This document shows positions 1 to 9,539 of a DNA stretch of 64,000 bases, in pieces; within the stretch, counting starts at the first letter, position 1; every line of letters begins with the position of its first letter. The DNA is from Opitutaceae bacterium (lineage in GTDB: Bacteria > Verrucomicrobiota > Verrucomicrobiia > Opitutales > Opitutaceae). Below the pieces are notes generated by a model. It was not told the DNA's origin. It worked only from the letters and a program-made list of their open reading frames with translations, and ran no database searches. Location: NCBI GenBank assembly GCA_028284385.1, contig JANQRT010000003.1, positions 124,001-188,000 on the forward strand. Reading direction: 5' to 3'. Both the position numbers and the translations under genes were made by a program.

Positions 1-186
1 CCTCAAGTCCCTGCCAGTCAATTTGCCCGCAGGGACGACAAGTTCTTCTTTGCTTTCGACGAACGGATTCGCCGTGACGACCACCGGATCCAAATCGATA
101 GTCTCGGAATTATTTCGCGTCTGCCCAAATCCAGATCCCACTGTGATCAATACAGCCGCTGCTATTAGGTATCGTATTGTTCGCAT
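1..186 (-). CDS. TonB-dependent receptor, N-terminal part (runs off left edge)
   Basis: Reading the minus strand from an ATG at 186 gives 62 uninterrupted codons to the window edge. The product begins with MRTIRYLIAAAVLITVGSGF, a hydrophobic signal peptide, followed by a segment LDPVVVTANPF and then a plug-like start (KEELVVPAGKLTGRDLR). The D-P-V-V-V-T-A stretch just after signal cleavage is the usual form of a TonB box plus the beginning of the plug domain, so this is most likely an outer-membrane receptor for a siderophore, vitamin or oligosaccharide. The substrate cannot be told from this fragment. It is divergent from ada. The rest of the protein lies outside the window. Confidence 0.75.
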   Translation of the reverse strand, partial: MRTIRYLIAAAVLITVGSGFGQTRNNSETIDLDPVVVTANPFVESKEELVVPAGKLTGRDLR

Positions 187-515
187 CCAGTCTTATTGCA
201 AATGGCTTTCATTAAGAGCAAGCATAATTGCAAGGTACTTGCGATAACGTCGCTTCATCTTTTTAGGGAAAAAATAGACCTAGGAAATCTCGACCAATCG
301 CAAAACGTTAGAAAAGTTCGGAAATCGTCAAAGACTGTTCGCTAGAGATAATGAAAGCGAAACGGAGCTATTTTTGATTGTAGCCTACCAATTCGGTTGC
401 GACCGCCTGCTAGCGTTTTCAAGAGGGCATTCGGATTTATTAAATCCGCTTGTGAACAATTCCCTGTCGCAAAATCGGTTGTCAGTTCCTCCTTCGATTG
501 CGCTAGAATGGCTCG
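187..515. other. intergenic region between divergent TonB receptor and ada
   Basis: No credible gene was seen here; short open frames on both strands lack coding character. The gap must hold the divergent promoters of the receptor and of ada. I could not identify a convincing cobalamin riboswitch, Fur box or Ada box by eye. Confidence 0.4.
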
Positions 516-1577
516 ATGGAATTATTGGAACTACTGCCAGATCGAGAAACGATGTATCGGGCATTTGAGGAAAAGGATGCCTCATTCGAAGGGATCTTTT
601 TCATGGGCGTGCGTACGACCGGGATTTTCTGCCGACCAACTTGTCCTGCAAAAAAACCTAAGTTCGAGAACGTGGAGTTTTTCCCCAGGACTGGCGACGC
701 TCTCGCTGCCGGGTATCGACCTTGCAAGCGCTGTCGGCCCCTCGAGCCTAAGGGTAGTTTTCCGAGTTGGCTGAGCCCGCTGATGTCTGCGGTTGAAGAG
801 GATCCTAGTCAGCGCTGGACTAGCCAAGACATCAGAGATTTTGGAGTGGATCCTACTCGAGTTCGACGCTGGTTTAAGAACGAACATGGGCTGACCTTTC
901 TCTCCTATCTGCGCTCTAGGCGTCTAGGCCAGGCGTTCTTGCGAATCCGAGAAGGAGCTGAAGTGATGGAGACCTCGCTAGACGTTGGATTCGATTCGGT
1001 GAGCGGCTTTTGCGATGCGCTTCGCAAGCGAACGGGCATTTCGCCAAGCTCGGCTCGGAAGCGCCATTCGCTTCATGTCTCTCAAATCGCCTCTCCGCTT
1101 GGCCCTATCATCATAGCAGGGGATTCCGAGGCCATTTATCTGGTGGAATTCTGGGATCGAAGAATGCTGGAAACTCAATTCGAGATTCTGGAAAAACGCC
1201 TGGGAGCCATTTTCTTTCCCGGAACGAATCCTTGTATCCAGAATATGGAGATGGAGCTGAATGCCTATTTCGAGGGTCGGCTGAAGCGATTCGAAACGCC
1301 GATTCGGTTTCCAGGTTCTCCTCATCAGGAGAAGGTCTGGCAGACTCTTATAGCCGTTCCCTATGGCGAGACACGGTCCTATGCCGCGTTGTCTAAAGAA
1401 GTAGGCAATGCCGATGCGGTAAGAGCAGTGGCTCGAGCCAATGGAGAAAATCGTTTGGCGATCGTCGTGCCCTGCCATCGTATCATTGGCGCCGATGGCG
1501 ATCTGACCGGATATGGGGGCGGTATTTGGAGGAAGCGTTACCTCCTAGCCCTAGAGAGGGAGGCTTCGAAAAGCTAG
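516..1577 (+). CDS. ada: Ada: bifunctional methylated-DNA methyltransferase and transcriptional activator
   Basis: Full-length Ada of 353 residues, nearly the length of the E. coli protein. The N-terminal zinc domain has the four cysteines C39, C43, C70 and C73 in FCRPTCPAKK and GYRPCKRC. It accepts methyl groups from phosphotriesters, which turns the protein into an activator. A central AraC-type helix-turn-helix follows (about 95-180), and the C-terminal O6-methylguanine methyltransferase domain carries the acceptor cysteine C320 in VVPCHRII. The protein therefore both repairs alkylated DNA and induces its regulon. The ATG at 516 has no clear Shine-Dalgarno, but the N terminus aligns in length with known Ada. 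An AlkD-like protein lies about 7 kb away in the same window. Confidence 0.96.
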   Translation: MELLELLPDRETMYRAFEEKDASFEGIFFMGVRTTGIFCRPTCPAKKPKFENVEFFPRTGDALAAGYRPCKRCRPLEPKGSFPSWLSPLMSAVEEDPSQRWTSQDIRDFGVDPTRVRRWFKNEHGLTFLSYLRSRRLGQAFLRIREGAEVMETSLDVGFDSVSGFCDALRKRTGISPSSARKRHSLHVSQIASPLGPIIIAGDSEAIYLVEFWDRRMLETQFEILEKRLGAIFFPGTNPCIQNMEMELNAYFEGRLKRFETPIRFPGSPHQEKVWQTLIAVPYGETRSYAALSKEVGNADAVRAVARANGENRLAIVVPCHRIIGADGDLTGYGGGIWRKRYLLALEREASKS

Positions 1578-1601
1578 TTTCTCCTCGTTTATTATCACAA
1601 T

Positions 1602-1620
1602 TGGGCACCCAGATTGCCCA
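1602..1620 (+). repeat. short hairpin downstream of ada
   Basis: TGGGCA and TGCCCA form a 6-bp stem around a 7-nt loop. No T-run follows, so it is a weak terminator candidate. The GGCACCCA-4 nt-GCCCA core recurs at 19053-19069, so it may instead be a dispersed palindrome. Confidence 0.35.
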
Positions 1621-1686
1621 TCCCTCGGAGGCTTGAGCTAGATATTCATTTTACTCTGAGCCATTCTTCCTCTTCATGAAGCTTGA

Positions 1687-4600
1687 ATGCTTCTAAAGCT
1701 GCTACCTCATTTCTGTAGGCTGGGTAACGTCATTCTATTCTTCGGAATAGTGGTGGCGCTTTTCATGTGGATGGTTAAGCCAAACGTGCCCACTGAGCGT
1801 CCGAATTTTGATTCCGAGAAAGTAGAAGAGGCCAAGCGTTTGCGAGAGGTAGAGCTGGATACGGAAAACAGGCCAAGGATTGTACAGGAGGTAAACTACG
1901 ACGAGGGGGAGTCCGCTGATTGGTATCCCAAAGGCGAACCTCCTTTGCTTGCGCCGCTTGTAGATGCCGGAGAGCTACCGCCTATCGAGCAAAGAGTTGG
2001 TTCTCAACCAGTCGTTCTGGAAGGGCCAGACGGGATTGGAAACTACGGGGGAACCTGGGTTAGCTACATTCCCAACGAGAATCTTCTGCAGATGATAGAC
2101 AATCATTTTTCCTACTATCATCTCGTTCGGTATTCGCCGCAGGGAGAGCCCATCGTTCCTCATTTGGCAACTAGCTGGGAGGTCAGCGAAGACAAACGGC
2201 ATTACACGTTTCACTTGAGACGCGGTGTTAAGTGGTCGGATGGGGAGGACTGGAATGCCGACGACATCATGTATTGGTTCGAGCATGAGTTCGATAATCG
2301 TCCGGCTGGATTTGGCATTCGCGAGATTTTGCGTCATCAGGGTCGCGGGGGTTCCGTCAAGTCACTGGACGACTACACGATTGTGATCAGTTTCAAGGAT
2401 CCGCATGGTTCCTTTCTGGAAATGCTGGCCAGTGGGCTTGGGCGTTACTTAACGAATTCGCCAGAGCACTACAGAAGACAGTATCATCCAGTGGTGGGAG
2501 ACCCGGAAAAGAAGGCCGAGTTGAGAAAGTTGTATGGACTCAACTCGGACAAAAACGCCTACAAGAAGTTCGTCATGTATTCGTCGATCGCCTTGATGAA
2601 TCCGGATCATCCGCGCTTATGGCCCTGGATTCCGCGAAAGATGGATCTCAATTCTCCCTACACCTTTGTTCGGAATCCCTATTATTTCGCCGTCGATACT
2701 CAAGGAAATCAACTGCCGTACATCGATCGGCTTGTCCTCCAAATAAAAACCGCCAGCATTATCGGAATCTCCTCGGCAGGGGGCGATGTGGCCCTTCAGT
2801 CGGAAGGAATCAACTACAAGCTTTACAGCTTGCTTATGGATCAGCGGGAAGCGGGGGATTATCGTCTGCTGCATTGGTATTCCGTCGACCGATCGGATCT
2901 TCTGATTATGCCGAACATCAATCGTCGCATTGTCGACGAGGATCCGACAACCTCTTGGAAACGAGAGTTTTTGAGCAAAAAGGAATTTCGTCAGGCTCTT
3001 TCTCTGGCCATCAATCGGCAGCAGATCATCGATTCCCAGTTTAGCGGCGTTGGCGAACCTGCCCAGCTCGATCCAGGCAAGGATAGCCGTTTTCATTCTC
3101 GGGATTTGTATTCAGCATTTGTGGAACATGATCCCGAACGGGCAAACGCCATGCTGGACGCTCTCGGCTTGAATCGTCGCGATCGAGAAGGGTACCGCTT
3201 GTTTCCTGACGGAACAAGAGCCCACTTCTTTATCCATTTCAGCAATACGATGAACAATGTGGATACGCAGGCTTTGCAACTGGTAGCCGACGATTGGGGT
3301 AGGGTTGGCATTCGCGCCAGCATTCGCCCTCTCTCTCCACAGCTTTGGCGAACTGAAGTGAGGGGCCTGCAGCATGATTTCAGCGTAGGCTCGAGCAACA
3401 ATGAGTTCTATCCGCTGTTGCTTCCTCGGATGCTTGCTCCCGGAAGTTCGTATTCGGATTACGCGTTCGATTACGCTCAATGGGTGGAGAGTGGAGGCAT
3501 GTTTCCGGAGGAGGATAAAATCATTCGCGGCAAGCCAATTCCAGAGGGCCATCCGCTCCTTGATGCCATGTCCGGCTGGTATCGTTCGGTCCGGCAAACT
3601 ACATTCGATGATCAGGTAGCCACTTTCAAGGCTGTGACCGACGTGGCCAAAGATAATCTTTTCACTATCAGCATTTCTACACCTGTTCCTCGACTGACTG
3701 TAGCGAGCAATCAACTACGCAATGTGCCCGAATTGGCGATTCAAGCTGGGACCTATCAAACGCCTGGCAATACTGGTTTCGATACCTTCTTTTTCGAAAA
3801 TCCTCAGACTCCACCCAAAGTGATGGATGCGATGCGTAGTCAAATTCTCATGCCGGACTATGGGGGCTTCGCCAGCGATGGTTTCGCGGCGGAAAGCGAA
3901 AGCGGAAGCAGTGGCAATATTATGCGAACGATCCTGCGCGCCATTATTCTGCTGATACTTATTTGCGTACTCGCTTTGCTTGGATTTCGACATCCTTTTA
4001 TCGGGCGCCGACTTATGATTATGGTCCCTACGCTTTTCGTGATTTCCGTGGCGACCTTTGTTATCCTGCAATTGCCTCCCGGCGATTTCCTTACCTCTAA
4101 GCTCATCGAATTGGAGTCCCTTGGAACGACCGTCGCTTTGGAGCAAATCGAAGACTATCGAGAAATGTACGGGCTGGATGATCCCCCCTTGGTACAATAT
4201 CTGAAATGGTCAGGCTTGTATTGGTTTACCACCTTCAAAGAAGCGGACATGGGTCTTCTCCAGGGCGATCTCGGTCTATCGATGCAAGGAGAGCGAGCGG
4301 TGAACGACTTGGTGGGGGATAGAATACTAATGACTTTTCTGATCTCCCTTGGCACCATTATTTTTACCTGGTCCTTTGCCATGCCTATAGGGATTTATTC
4401 AGCGATTCGTCAGTATTCAGTAGGCGACTACGTTATCTCTTTTTTGGGATTTATCGGCATGTGCATCCCGAATTTTCTTTTGGCTGTGGTTTTGATGGTT
4501 TTGGCCAGAAAACTATTCGGCGTAGACGCTTCCGGCCTGTTTTCATCCAAATACCTGGCCGATCCGGACTGGAGTTTGGGGAAGGTCTGGGACCTCATGC

Positions 4601-5022
4601 AGCACATATGGCTTCCCATTGTGGTCATTGCCACGGGCAGTCTTGCCGGAATGATTCGAGTGATGCGCGGCAATCTGCTCGACGAGTTAAAGAAGCCCTA
4701 TGTGACGACTGCGCGCGCTAAGGGCGTCCGACCCATGAAGCTGCTCATCAAGTATCCCGTACGTCTTGCCTTGAATCCTTTTATTTCCAGCATCGGCGGG
4801 ATTTTCCCTCAACTGATATCCGGCGCGGCCATTGTGGCTGTTGTCTTGAGCCTTCCTACGACGGGATCGCTCATGCTTTCCGCATTGATGTCCGAAGACC
4901 TTTTTCTTGCCGGTTCCATGCTAGTGGTCTTAAGCGGCCTGGGAGTGCTCGGCACACTGGTTAGCGATCTTCTCCTGATGGTATTGGATCCTAGGATACG
5001 GATGGAAGGCTTTAGCCGTTAG
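1687..5022 (+). CDS. Peptide-type ABC transporter: substrate-binding protein fused to DppB/OppB-like permease
   Basis: 1111 residues combining two normally separate subunits. A membrane anchor (about 13-30, GNVILFFGIVVALFMWM) is followed by a family-5 extracellular solute-binding domain (about 100-690), recognisable by segments such as LATSWEVSEDKRHYTFHLR and VKWSDGEDWNADDI. After a further hydrophobic helix (about 745-765) comes a complete DppB/OppB-like permease (about 770-1111), with the loop containing RGNLLDELKKPYVTTARAKG, the EAA-like contact site for the ATPase. The presumed role is import of peptides or oligosaccharides across the inner membrane. The usual partner permease (OppC) and ATPases (OppD/F) are not adjacent, so the system is incomplete in this window. 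The frame continues open after the TAG stop, discussed in the findings. Confidence 0.9.
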   Translation: MLLKLLPHFCRLGNVILFFGIVVALFMWMVKPNVPTERPNFDSEKVEEAKRLREVELDTENRPRIVQEVNYDEGESADWYPKGEPPLLAPLVDAGELPPIEQRVGSQPVVLEGPDGIGNYGGTWVSYIPNENLLQMIDNHFSYYHLVRYSPQGEPIVPHLATSWEVSEDKRHYTFHLRRGVKWSDGEDWNADDIMYWFEHEFDNRPAGFGIREILRHQGRGGSVKSLDDYTIVISFKDPHGSFLEMLASGLGRYLTNSPEHYRRQYHPVVGDPEKKAELRKLYGLNSDKNAYKKFVMYSSIALMNPDHPRLWPWIPRKMDLNSPYTFVRNPYYFAVDTQGNQLPYIDRLVLQIKTASIIGISSAGGDVALQSEGINYKLYSLLMDQREAGDYRLLHWYSVDRSDLLIMPNINRRIVDEDPTTSWKREFLSKKEFRQALSLAINRQQIIDSQFSGVGEPAQLDPGKDSRFHSRDLYSAFVEHDPERANAMLDALGLNRRDREGYRLFPDGTRAHFFIHFSNTMNNVDTQALQLVADDWGRVGIRASIRPLSPQLWRTEVRGLQHDFSVGSSNNEFYPLLLPRMLAPGSSYSDYAFDYAQWVESGGMFPEEDKIIRGKPIPEGHPLLDAMSGWYRSVRQTTFDDQVATFKAVTDVAKDNLFTISISTPVPRLTVASNQLRNVPELAIQAGTYQTPGNTGFDTFFFENPQTPPKVMDAMRSQILMPDYGGFASDGFAAESESGSSGNIMRTILRAIILLILICVLALLGFRHPFIGRRLMIMVPTLFVISVATFVILQLPPGDFLTSKLIELESLGTTVALEQIEDYREMYGLDDPPLVQYLKWSGLYWFTTFKEADMGLLQGDLGLSMQGERAVNDLVGDRILMTFLISLGTIIFTWSFAMPIGIYSAIRQYSVGDYVISFLGFIGMCIPNFLLAVVLMVLARKLFGVDASGLFSSKYLADPDWSLGKVWDLMQHIWLPIVVIATGSLAGMIRVMRGNLLDELKKPYVTTARAKGVRPMKLLIKYPVRLALNPFISSIGGIFPQLISGAAIVAVVLSLPTTGSLMLSALMSEDLFLAGSMLVVLSGLGVLGTLVSDLLLMVLDPRIRMEGFSR

Positions 5023-5196
5023 CCGGACTGGTTCCGTTGGCGCGAGCGCTTCTTTGAGGTCCCTGGTCACATTTGCCGTTTTTCGAGGAGTGAAATCAAT
5101 AGAATTGCAGAAATACGCTCCCTGCTGAGTTTTTTTGCGGATCCCTTTCGCTTGAAGGGGATTGCCAAGCCATGGTTTAAATATATGGTAATTGTT

Positions 5197-6498
5197 ATGA
5201 GAATATTAGGTTTGGTAGGGTTGGCCGTCGGCCTTGTTTCCGGTTATGGCGACACTTCTGCTGGCAAGATTGATCATTCTAGTGGGCCGCTAGGGGAGAT
5301 GATGATTAATCTTCATGAAGATGCGGTTGAGCTGACCAAATATCAGAAGTTGAACCGATCGGCTCTCGAACAACTGGCAATTCTAGAGTACCGCAAGGCT
5401 TTCGCGTTTCTAAAAGAAGCCCTTGAGCTAGAGCCGGAGTCTCCAGAAGCGTACATCAATTATGGTCTAGCTCACTACCAGCGTAAGGAATTTCCAGCCT
5501 CCGAGAGGGCCATCACTAAAGCGCTTGAATTGGATCCTGATAACGAGAGGGCCTGGTATTGGCACTCGAGAGTGATGCTTATCAAAGGCGAGATGTCGGA
5601 AGCGCGAGAGTCAGCTGCTCGGGCGGTGGACTACAATGCGGGCGAGGACTGGAAATACTTGGATTGGCAGGCCATCCTGCTTTTCGATCATGGCCACTAC
5701 GAAAAAGCGATTGAGGTTAGCGCCCTGGCTTTAAAGCAGGTAAGAGTCGCCCATGCGACGGTCGATCAAGCGATTCGTGTCGAAGAGAGGCAGGAGGAGG
5801 TCAAGGAAATAGAACAGGACACGGAGATTGTTAGAGAGCGGGGAGGCATTGCAAGGGAGGTTCCTGTTACGCGCTTGCGAACTGAATACAAAGAAGCTCC
5901 TATCGAATGGCATCGCCTCAGAGATCAGCTCGAATCCCACATGAGCAACGTGGCTTTTCGCCATGCTATGTCCTTGCTCAAGATGGGGAAGAGATCCGAG
6001 GCTCAAGGTCCTCTGGAAATAGCGTTTCTGAAAAACAAGGATCATCTGGGGGAGGGGCTTTACCAATTCGTATTCATGAATTACGAGGATTCGGCTAAGC
6101 ATCTCAAGCGCCCCAACGATTTCGGCCATGCTAGTCTATCCTCGCTTTTTGGATACATCGTCGGCCAGATCGCCATCAACGATCACAGTGGAGTAAAGAA
6201 AACGCTGCGGAAGCTCAAGAAGCGTATTCAAAAAGAAGACATTGACTGGGCGGTTGACGTTTTAGCTTACTATCAGGAATACACTCCGGAAGTGGACATT
6301 AAAGGACTTTCCATAAATGGGCCGCTGGATGGGCTGGACAAGGCGCGAGCCTCTTTCTACAAGGCTCAACTGCATTGCGCTCAGCAACGACTGGATTTGG
6401 CGAGACCTTTTCTCGATCAAGCGATCCATTCGCTGTTCGACTTTAATTTCGAAGCTAAAGCAGCCGAAGCTCAACTTGCGTTGTTCTACGACAGCTAA
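5197..6498 (+). CDS. Secreted TPR-repeat protein
   Basis: I place the start at the ATG at 5197, giving about 433 residues, because it produces a signal peptide (MRILGLVGLAVGLVSGYGD). In-frame starts at 5185 (ATG) and 5152 (TTG) are also possible. Tetratricopeptide repeats are visible around residues 55-150, with the classic pattern ALELEPESPEAYINYGLAHY and ALELDPDNERAWYW. The C-terminal half is helical and less clear. TPR proteins are scaffolds for protein-protein contacts; the partner here is unknown. It follows the ABC fusion gene by 174 nt in the same frame, and a sulfatase follows. Confidence 0.75.
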   Translation: MRILGLVGLAVGLVSGYGDTSAGKIDHSSGPLGEMMINLHEDAVELTKYQKLNRSALEQLAILEYRKAFAFLKEALELEPESPEAYINYGLAHYQRKEFPASERAITKALELDPDNERAWYWHSRVMLIKGEMSEARESAARAVDYNAGEDWKYLDWQAILLFDHGHYEKAIEVSALALKQVRVAHATVDQAIRVEERQEEVKEIEQDTEIVRERGGIAREVPVTRLRTEYKEAPIEWHRLRDQLESHMSNVAFRHAMSLLKMGKRSEAQGPLEIAFLKNKDHLGEGLYQFVFMNYEDSAKHLKRPNDFGHASLSSLFGYIVGQIAINDHSGVKKTLRKLKKRIQKEDIDWAVDVLAYYQEYTPEVDIKGLSINGPLDGLDKARASFYKAQLHCAQQRLDLARPFLDQAIHSLFDFNFEAKAAEAQLALFYDS

Positions 6499-6578
6499 GT
6501 CGCTTTCAGGCGATTACTGCTTGCGCTTTTTTCGTGAATACGTCTCAGACGTAAATTAAAAAGATTTCTCACCTTATT

Positions 6579-8588
6579 ATGGCTCTACCCGCCCATCGCA
6601 TATCTTTTCTCCATCAAATTTGTTTTAGTGTTCTTCTCCTCTTTGTCGCTTTTGCCACAACGAGAGCCGAGAGCCCGCCAAACATTCTGTTCATTGCGAT
6701 CGATGATCTTAAGACGGTTGGGTCGCTTTATTCCGAGGAGCGGGGAGACTTTCTGCAGCGTGTCTATCCTGACAAGAATTTGCGAATGGATGTGGCAAAG
6801 AGGATGACCCCAAACATTCAACGCCTGGCTGACGAAGGGGTGGCCTTTATGAGAGCCTACTGCGCCTCGCCGGCTTGCAATCCTTCTCGAGCTGCCTTGA
6901 TGACAGGCATTCGGCCTCATAAGACAGGCCTTACGACCAATGCAGGGGCGGTCTTCTTTCGAGAGTTCGAATACGAAGGGCAACGTCCGTTGGCTGAAGC
7001 CATAACGCTTCCTGAGCTTTTGCAGCAGCATGGCTGGTACACGGCGGAAACGGGAAAGATCTTCCATAGCGGCAGTAATTTCGAGAAATCCGACGGAAAC
7101 CGGTCCTGGACGTCATGGACGGATGTGGGCGGCAATGCCGGCCCTAAGGTTCGATCCGTTTGGAGTCCCCAATCTCTTAACTGGGGGCAGGAGGGAGATG
7201 ATTCCGCCACGTTTGTTTCGCTAAACGACTATCGCAAGGCTGACTTTATTGCCAAAGTGTTGGAGAATGGTTCGGCGGCGGATGGCGACACTGAGTTTGC
7301 CTTGCCAGACGAAGGACCTTTCTTTTTGGCCTGCGGCATCTTTCGTCCTCACTTGCCCTACTACGCTACCAAAGATCTGCTCGATCTTTTTCCGGTCGAG
7401 GAGATGACGGTCAATCAGGAGTTGCTTGATCTGTATACACAAGATGGTGACGATCTTCCGGATTTCGCTTTTGGCTGGTCGGGACTCTCACGCGACGAGT
7501 CGAATATGCCCGTTATTGGAAACGATCGCTTTGTCGATATACTTACCCATGGCGCCGTTGATGCCAATGATGGTGGTCTTCAGGGCTGGCGTGACATGCT
7601 CGCGCATTATTTCGCAAGCTCTGCCATAGCAGATAGAGCGGTCGGCAGATTATTAGAAGGTTTGGATAACAGTCCTTATAAAGACAATACAGTCGTTATC
7701 CTGTGGAGCGACCACGGCTACCATCTTGGAGAGAAACTGCACCAGACTAAGTTCACTCTTTGGGATGCGGGAGCTCGGGTGAATTTCGTCATCAAGGATC
7801 CACGTCGCTCGCAGAGCGCAGGAGTTCGGTGCTATCGACCCGTAAGTCTCATTGATATATATCCGACGGTTGCCGCTATGGCTGGACTCTCATTGCCTGA
7901 CGCAAGAATTACCGGCCATGATCTGAATCCTCTCCTTGACGATCCCCGAGCGGTTTGGAATATCCCGGCTCACACTACGTACCAAGACGTATCGAATAAC
8001 ATGGTACGAATGGAAAAGTACAAGCTCATACAATATAAGGATGGCGCCAGTGTTCGAGAGCTTTACGACATGGAGGACGATCCTGAGGAATTCCGAAATC
8101 TGGCTGGCGAGTCGGATTATGGAGAAGTCGAATCGTCTATGGAAGAGATTCTCTCTGTTGCCTTGGAAGAGGGCGTCTATCCGAATCAAGGTGAAATGTC
8201 TGCCGAAAATTGGCGCTATGGCTATTGGGGATTTACGGCTGCAGTCTCTCCCGCGAGAGATTTCGATGATCCCGATGAAGATGGCCTCGATAACTTCAGC
8301 GAGTACGTTTTCGCAACCAATCCTCTCAAGTTCGACTTCGACCCACCTCTGTATCCAAGAATAAGTACACGTCCAGAGCTGACATACGAATTTCTCTTTC
8401 GTCCTGGACAGGAGAATCTAAGGTTCGAATTGCTTTCGTCTGCCAATTTAATCGATTGGATCACTTCATGGGACTCGTTCGCAGACTATCCCAACCTCGT
8501 CGAGGAGGTTAATGCCAACGGCACAGAATTGATTTCCGTTCCCTTTACAACACCCGCTTTCCTTCAACTACAGGTGTCGAGAAATTAA
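6579..8588 (+). CDS. Secreted sulfatase, iduronate-2-sulfatase-like
   Basis: 669 residues. A signal peptide (about 1-30) is followed by an alkaline-phosphatase-fold sulfatase domain. The metal-binding start NILFIAIDDLK is at about residues 35-45, and the C-x-P-S-R signature is CNPSRA with C100, the cysteine converted to formylglycine. Further active-site blocks are TGKIFHSG and WSDHGYHLGE. The order and spacing resemble iduronate-2-sulfatase-type enzymes. The C-terminal part (about 560-669) has a calcium-type DPDEDGLDNFSEY motif and a beta-rich tail (FELLSSANLIDW) common on secreted verrucomicrobial enzymes. It probably removes sulfate esters from marine polysaccharides in the periplasm or outside. 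The formylglycine-generating enzyme is not encoded in this window. Confidence 0.92.
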   Translation: MALPAHRISFLHQICFSVLLLFVAFATTRAESPPNILFIAIDDLKTVGSLYSEERGDFLQRVYPDKNLRMDVAKRMTPNIQRLADEGVAFMRAYCASPACNPSRAALMTGIRPHKTGLTTNAGAVFFREFEYEGQRPLAEAITLPELLQQHGWYTAETGKIFHSGSNFEKSDGNRSWTSWTDVGGNAGPKVRSVWSPQSLNWGQEGDDSATFVSLNDYRKADFIAKVLENGSAADGDTEFALPDEGPFFLACGIFRPHLPYYATKDLLDLFPVEEMTVNQELLDLYTQDGDDLPDFAFGWSGLSRDESNMPVIGNDRFVDILTHGAVDANDGGLQGWRDMLAHYFASSAIADRAVGRLLEGLDNSPYKDNTVVILWSDHGYHLGEKLHQTKFTLWDAGARVNFVIKDPRRSQSAGVRCYRPVSLIDIYPTVAAMAGLSLPDARITGHDLNPLLDDPRAVWNIPAHTTYQDVSNNMVRMEKYKLIQYKDGASVRELYDMEDDPEEFRNLAGESDYGEVESSMEEILSVALEEGVYPNQGEMSAENWRYGYWGFTAAVSPARDFDDPDEDGLDNFSEYVFATNPLKFDFDPPLYPRISTRPELTYEFLFRPGQENLRFELLSSANLIDWITSWDSFADYPNLVEEVNANGTELISVPFTTPAFLQLQVSRN

Positions 8589-8627
8589 ACTGGCGCGGAA
8601 ATTTTCAGTTCTATATTTAAGCCGTTG

Positions 8628-9335
8628 CTAGCACCGAGCGCGTTTGCGCTTCTTGCCGATTCTGCCTTTGGCTTTCACGTTTTCGATATCGGCTACGATT
8701 TCGGGTACCGAACAGCCAGGCGTTGCTCGTTCGATCTCCACTTTTCCAATACTCTTGCCAGTTTTTAGCGCTTCCTTGTGCAATTCGGGAATGTAGCTGC
8801 CTACGCAGATGACGAATCCACACATGGCGTGCTTTTCGCGATTCATGCCATCGTGGATACTTGTCTCGATTCTTTTCAGTAGAGCTTTAATCTCATTTAA
8901 ATCAAGCTCTTCATTGGGAACCACGGATACAACATTGCTCAAAGTGGACCACCCTGCGCTGACGATATTCTCTTTCTTCGATTCAATCCATTCCAGACCG
9001 AGGGACCAACCGTGTTTCGTTTCCGCAGCGGTTTGCGAAACCGCGTATTGACTGAGCATATACCAGTAGGCTTTACGAACCCATTTATGCAGATCCTTTT
9101 TGGTCATCCGCTTTTCGTCCGCAATGATGCTAGCGAAATACATGGCATCCGAATTCCCGGTATCGAAAAGCTGCAAAGCTAGGTTATGGTCCCTCCCGGT
9201 TTGCTTCATAAGCTTTTTCATGTCCCCAATCTTGACGCCGAAAAACGGCTCTCGGGCGCCGTGTCGCGTCAACACCTTCTTGGTCTGTTCGCTGCCGTAC
9301 CCTTCGAGGGCTTTCATGGTTTCCGCTAGATTCAT
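8628..9335 (-). CDS. DNA alkylation repair protein, AlkD-like HEAT-repeat family
   Basis: 235 residues of the DNA alkylation repair family. The motifs HGAREPFFGVKIGDMKKLMK near the N terminus and KAYWYMLSQYAVSQTA plus SGLEW-type helices follow the pattern of a HEAT-like superhelix that removes bulky or methylated bases without base flipping. The C terminus ends in a lysine/arginine-rich tail (GKKRKRARC) suited to DNA contact. It is convergent with the sulfatase. With ada it gives two independent alkylation-damage functions within 10 kb, although they are not in one operon. Family assignment is good; catalytic activity is unproven. Confidence 0.82.
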   Translation of the reverse strand: MNLAETMKALEGYGSEQTKKVLTRHGAREPFFGVKIGDMKKLMKQTGRDHNLALQLFDTGNSDAMYFASIIADEKRMTKKDLHKWVRKAYWYMLSQYAVSQTAAETKHGWSLGLEWIESKKENIVSAGWSTLSNVVSVVPNEELDLNEIKALLKRIETSIHDGMNREKHAMCGFVICVGSYIPELHKEALKTGKSIGKVEIERATPGCSVPEIVADIENVKAKGRIGKKRKRARC

Positions 9336-9475
9336 GGAAAAGGAAACTAAGGATAGAGAGTTGTTTATACAGAAAAAAGAGGAGGTGTTTTTGAGCCCAT
9401 CCAGGTTAAGTGGAGGATGTGATGTTACTATCCATCATTTCTTAGATGGCAATCTATGAAATCTCGTTCCCGAGA

Positions 9476-9530
9476 TTTGTTGTTGACTATCGACAGCAAG
9501 CCTCATTTGTTATCGATTATCGACAACAAA
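9476..9530 (+). promoter_or_regulatory. Two palindromic operator candidates upstream of padR
   Basis: The segment 9506-9530 is a 25-bp palindrome with 12-nt arms and a single mismatched pair (arm TTTGTTATCGAT). A degenerate copy lies at 9476-9500 (TTTGTTGTTGAC..). The centres are 30 bp apart, about three helical turns. The second is centred 22 nt before the chosen PadR start. This fits autoregulation by the PadR protein. Confidence 0.6.
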
Positions 9531-9539
9531 AGAGGGCTT

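Noticed and set aside
978..1478. 166-codon minus-strand open frame inside ada
   Set aside because: Antisense to the methyltransferase domain of Ada, no motif.
3112..3714. 200-codon minus-strand open frame inside the ABC fusion gene
   Set aside because: Antisense to the solute-binding domain; no signal peptide, motif or promoter.
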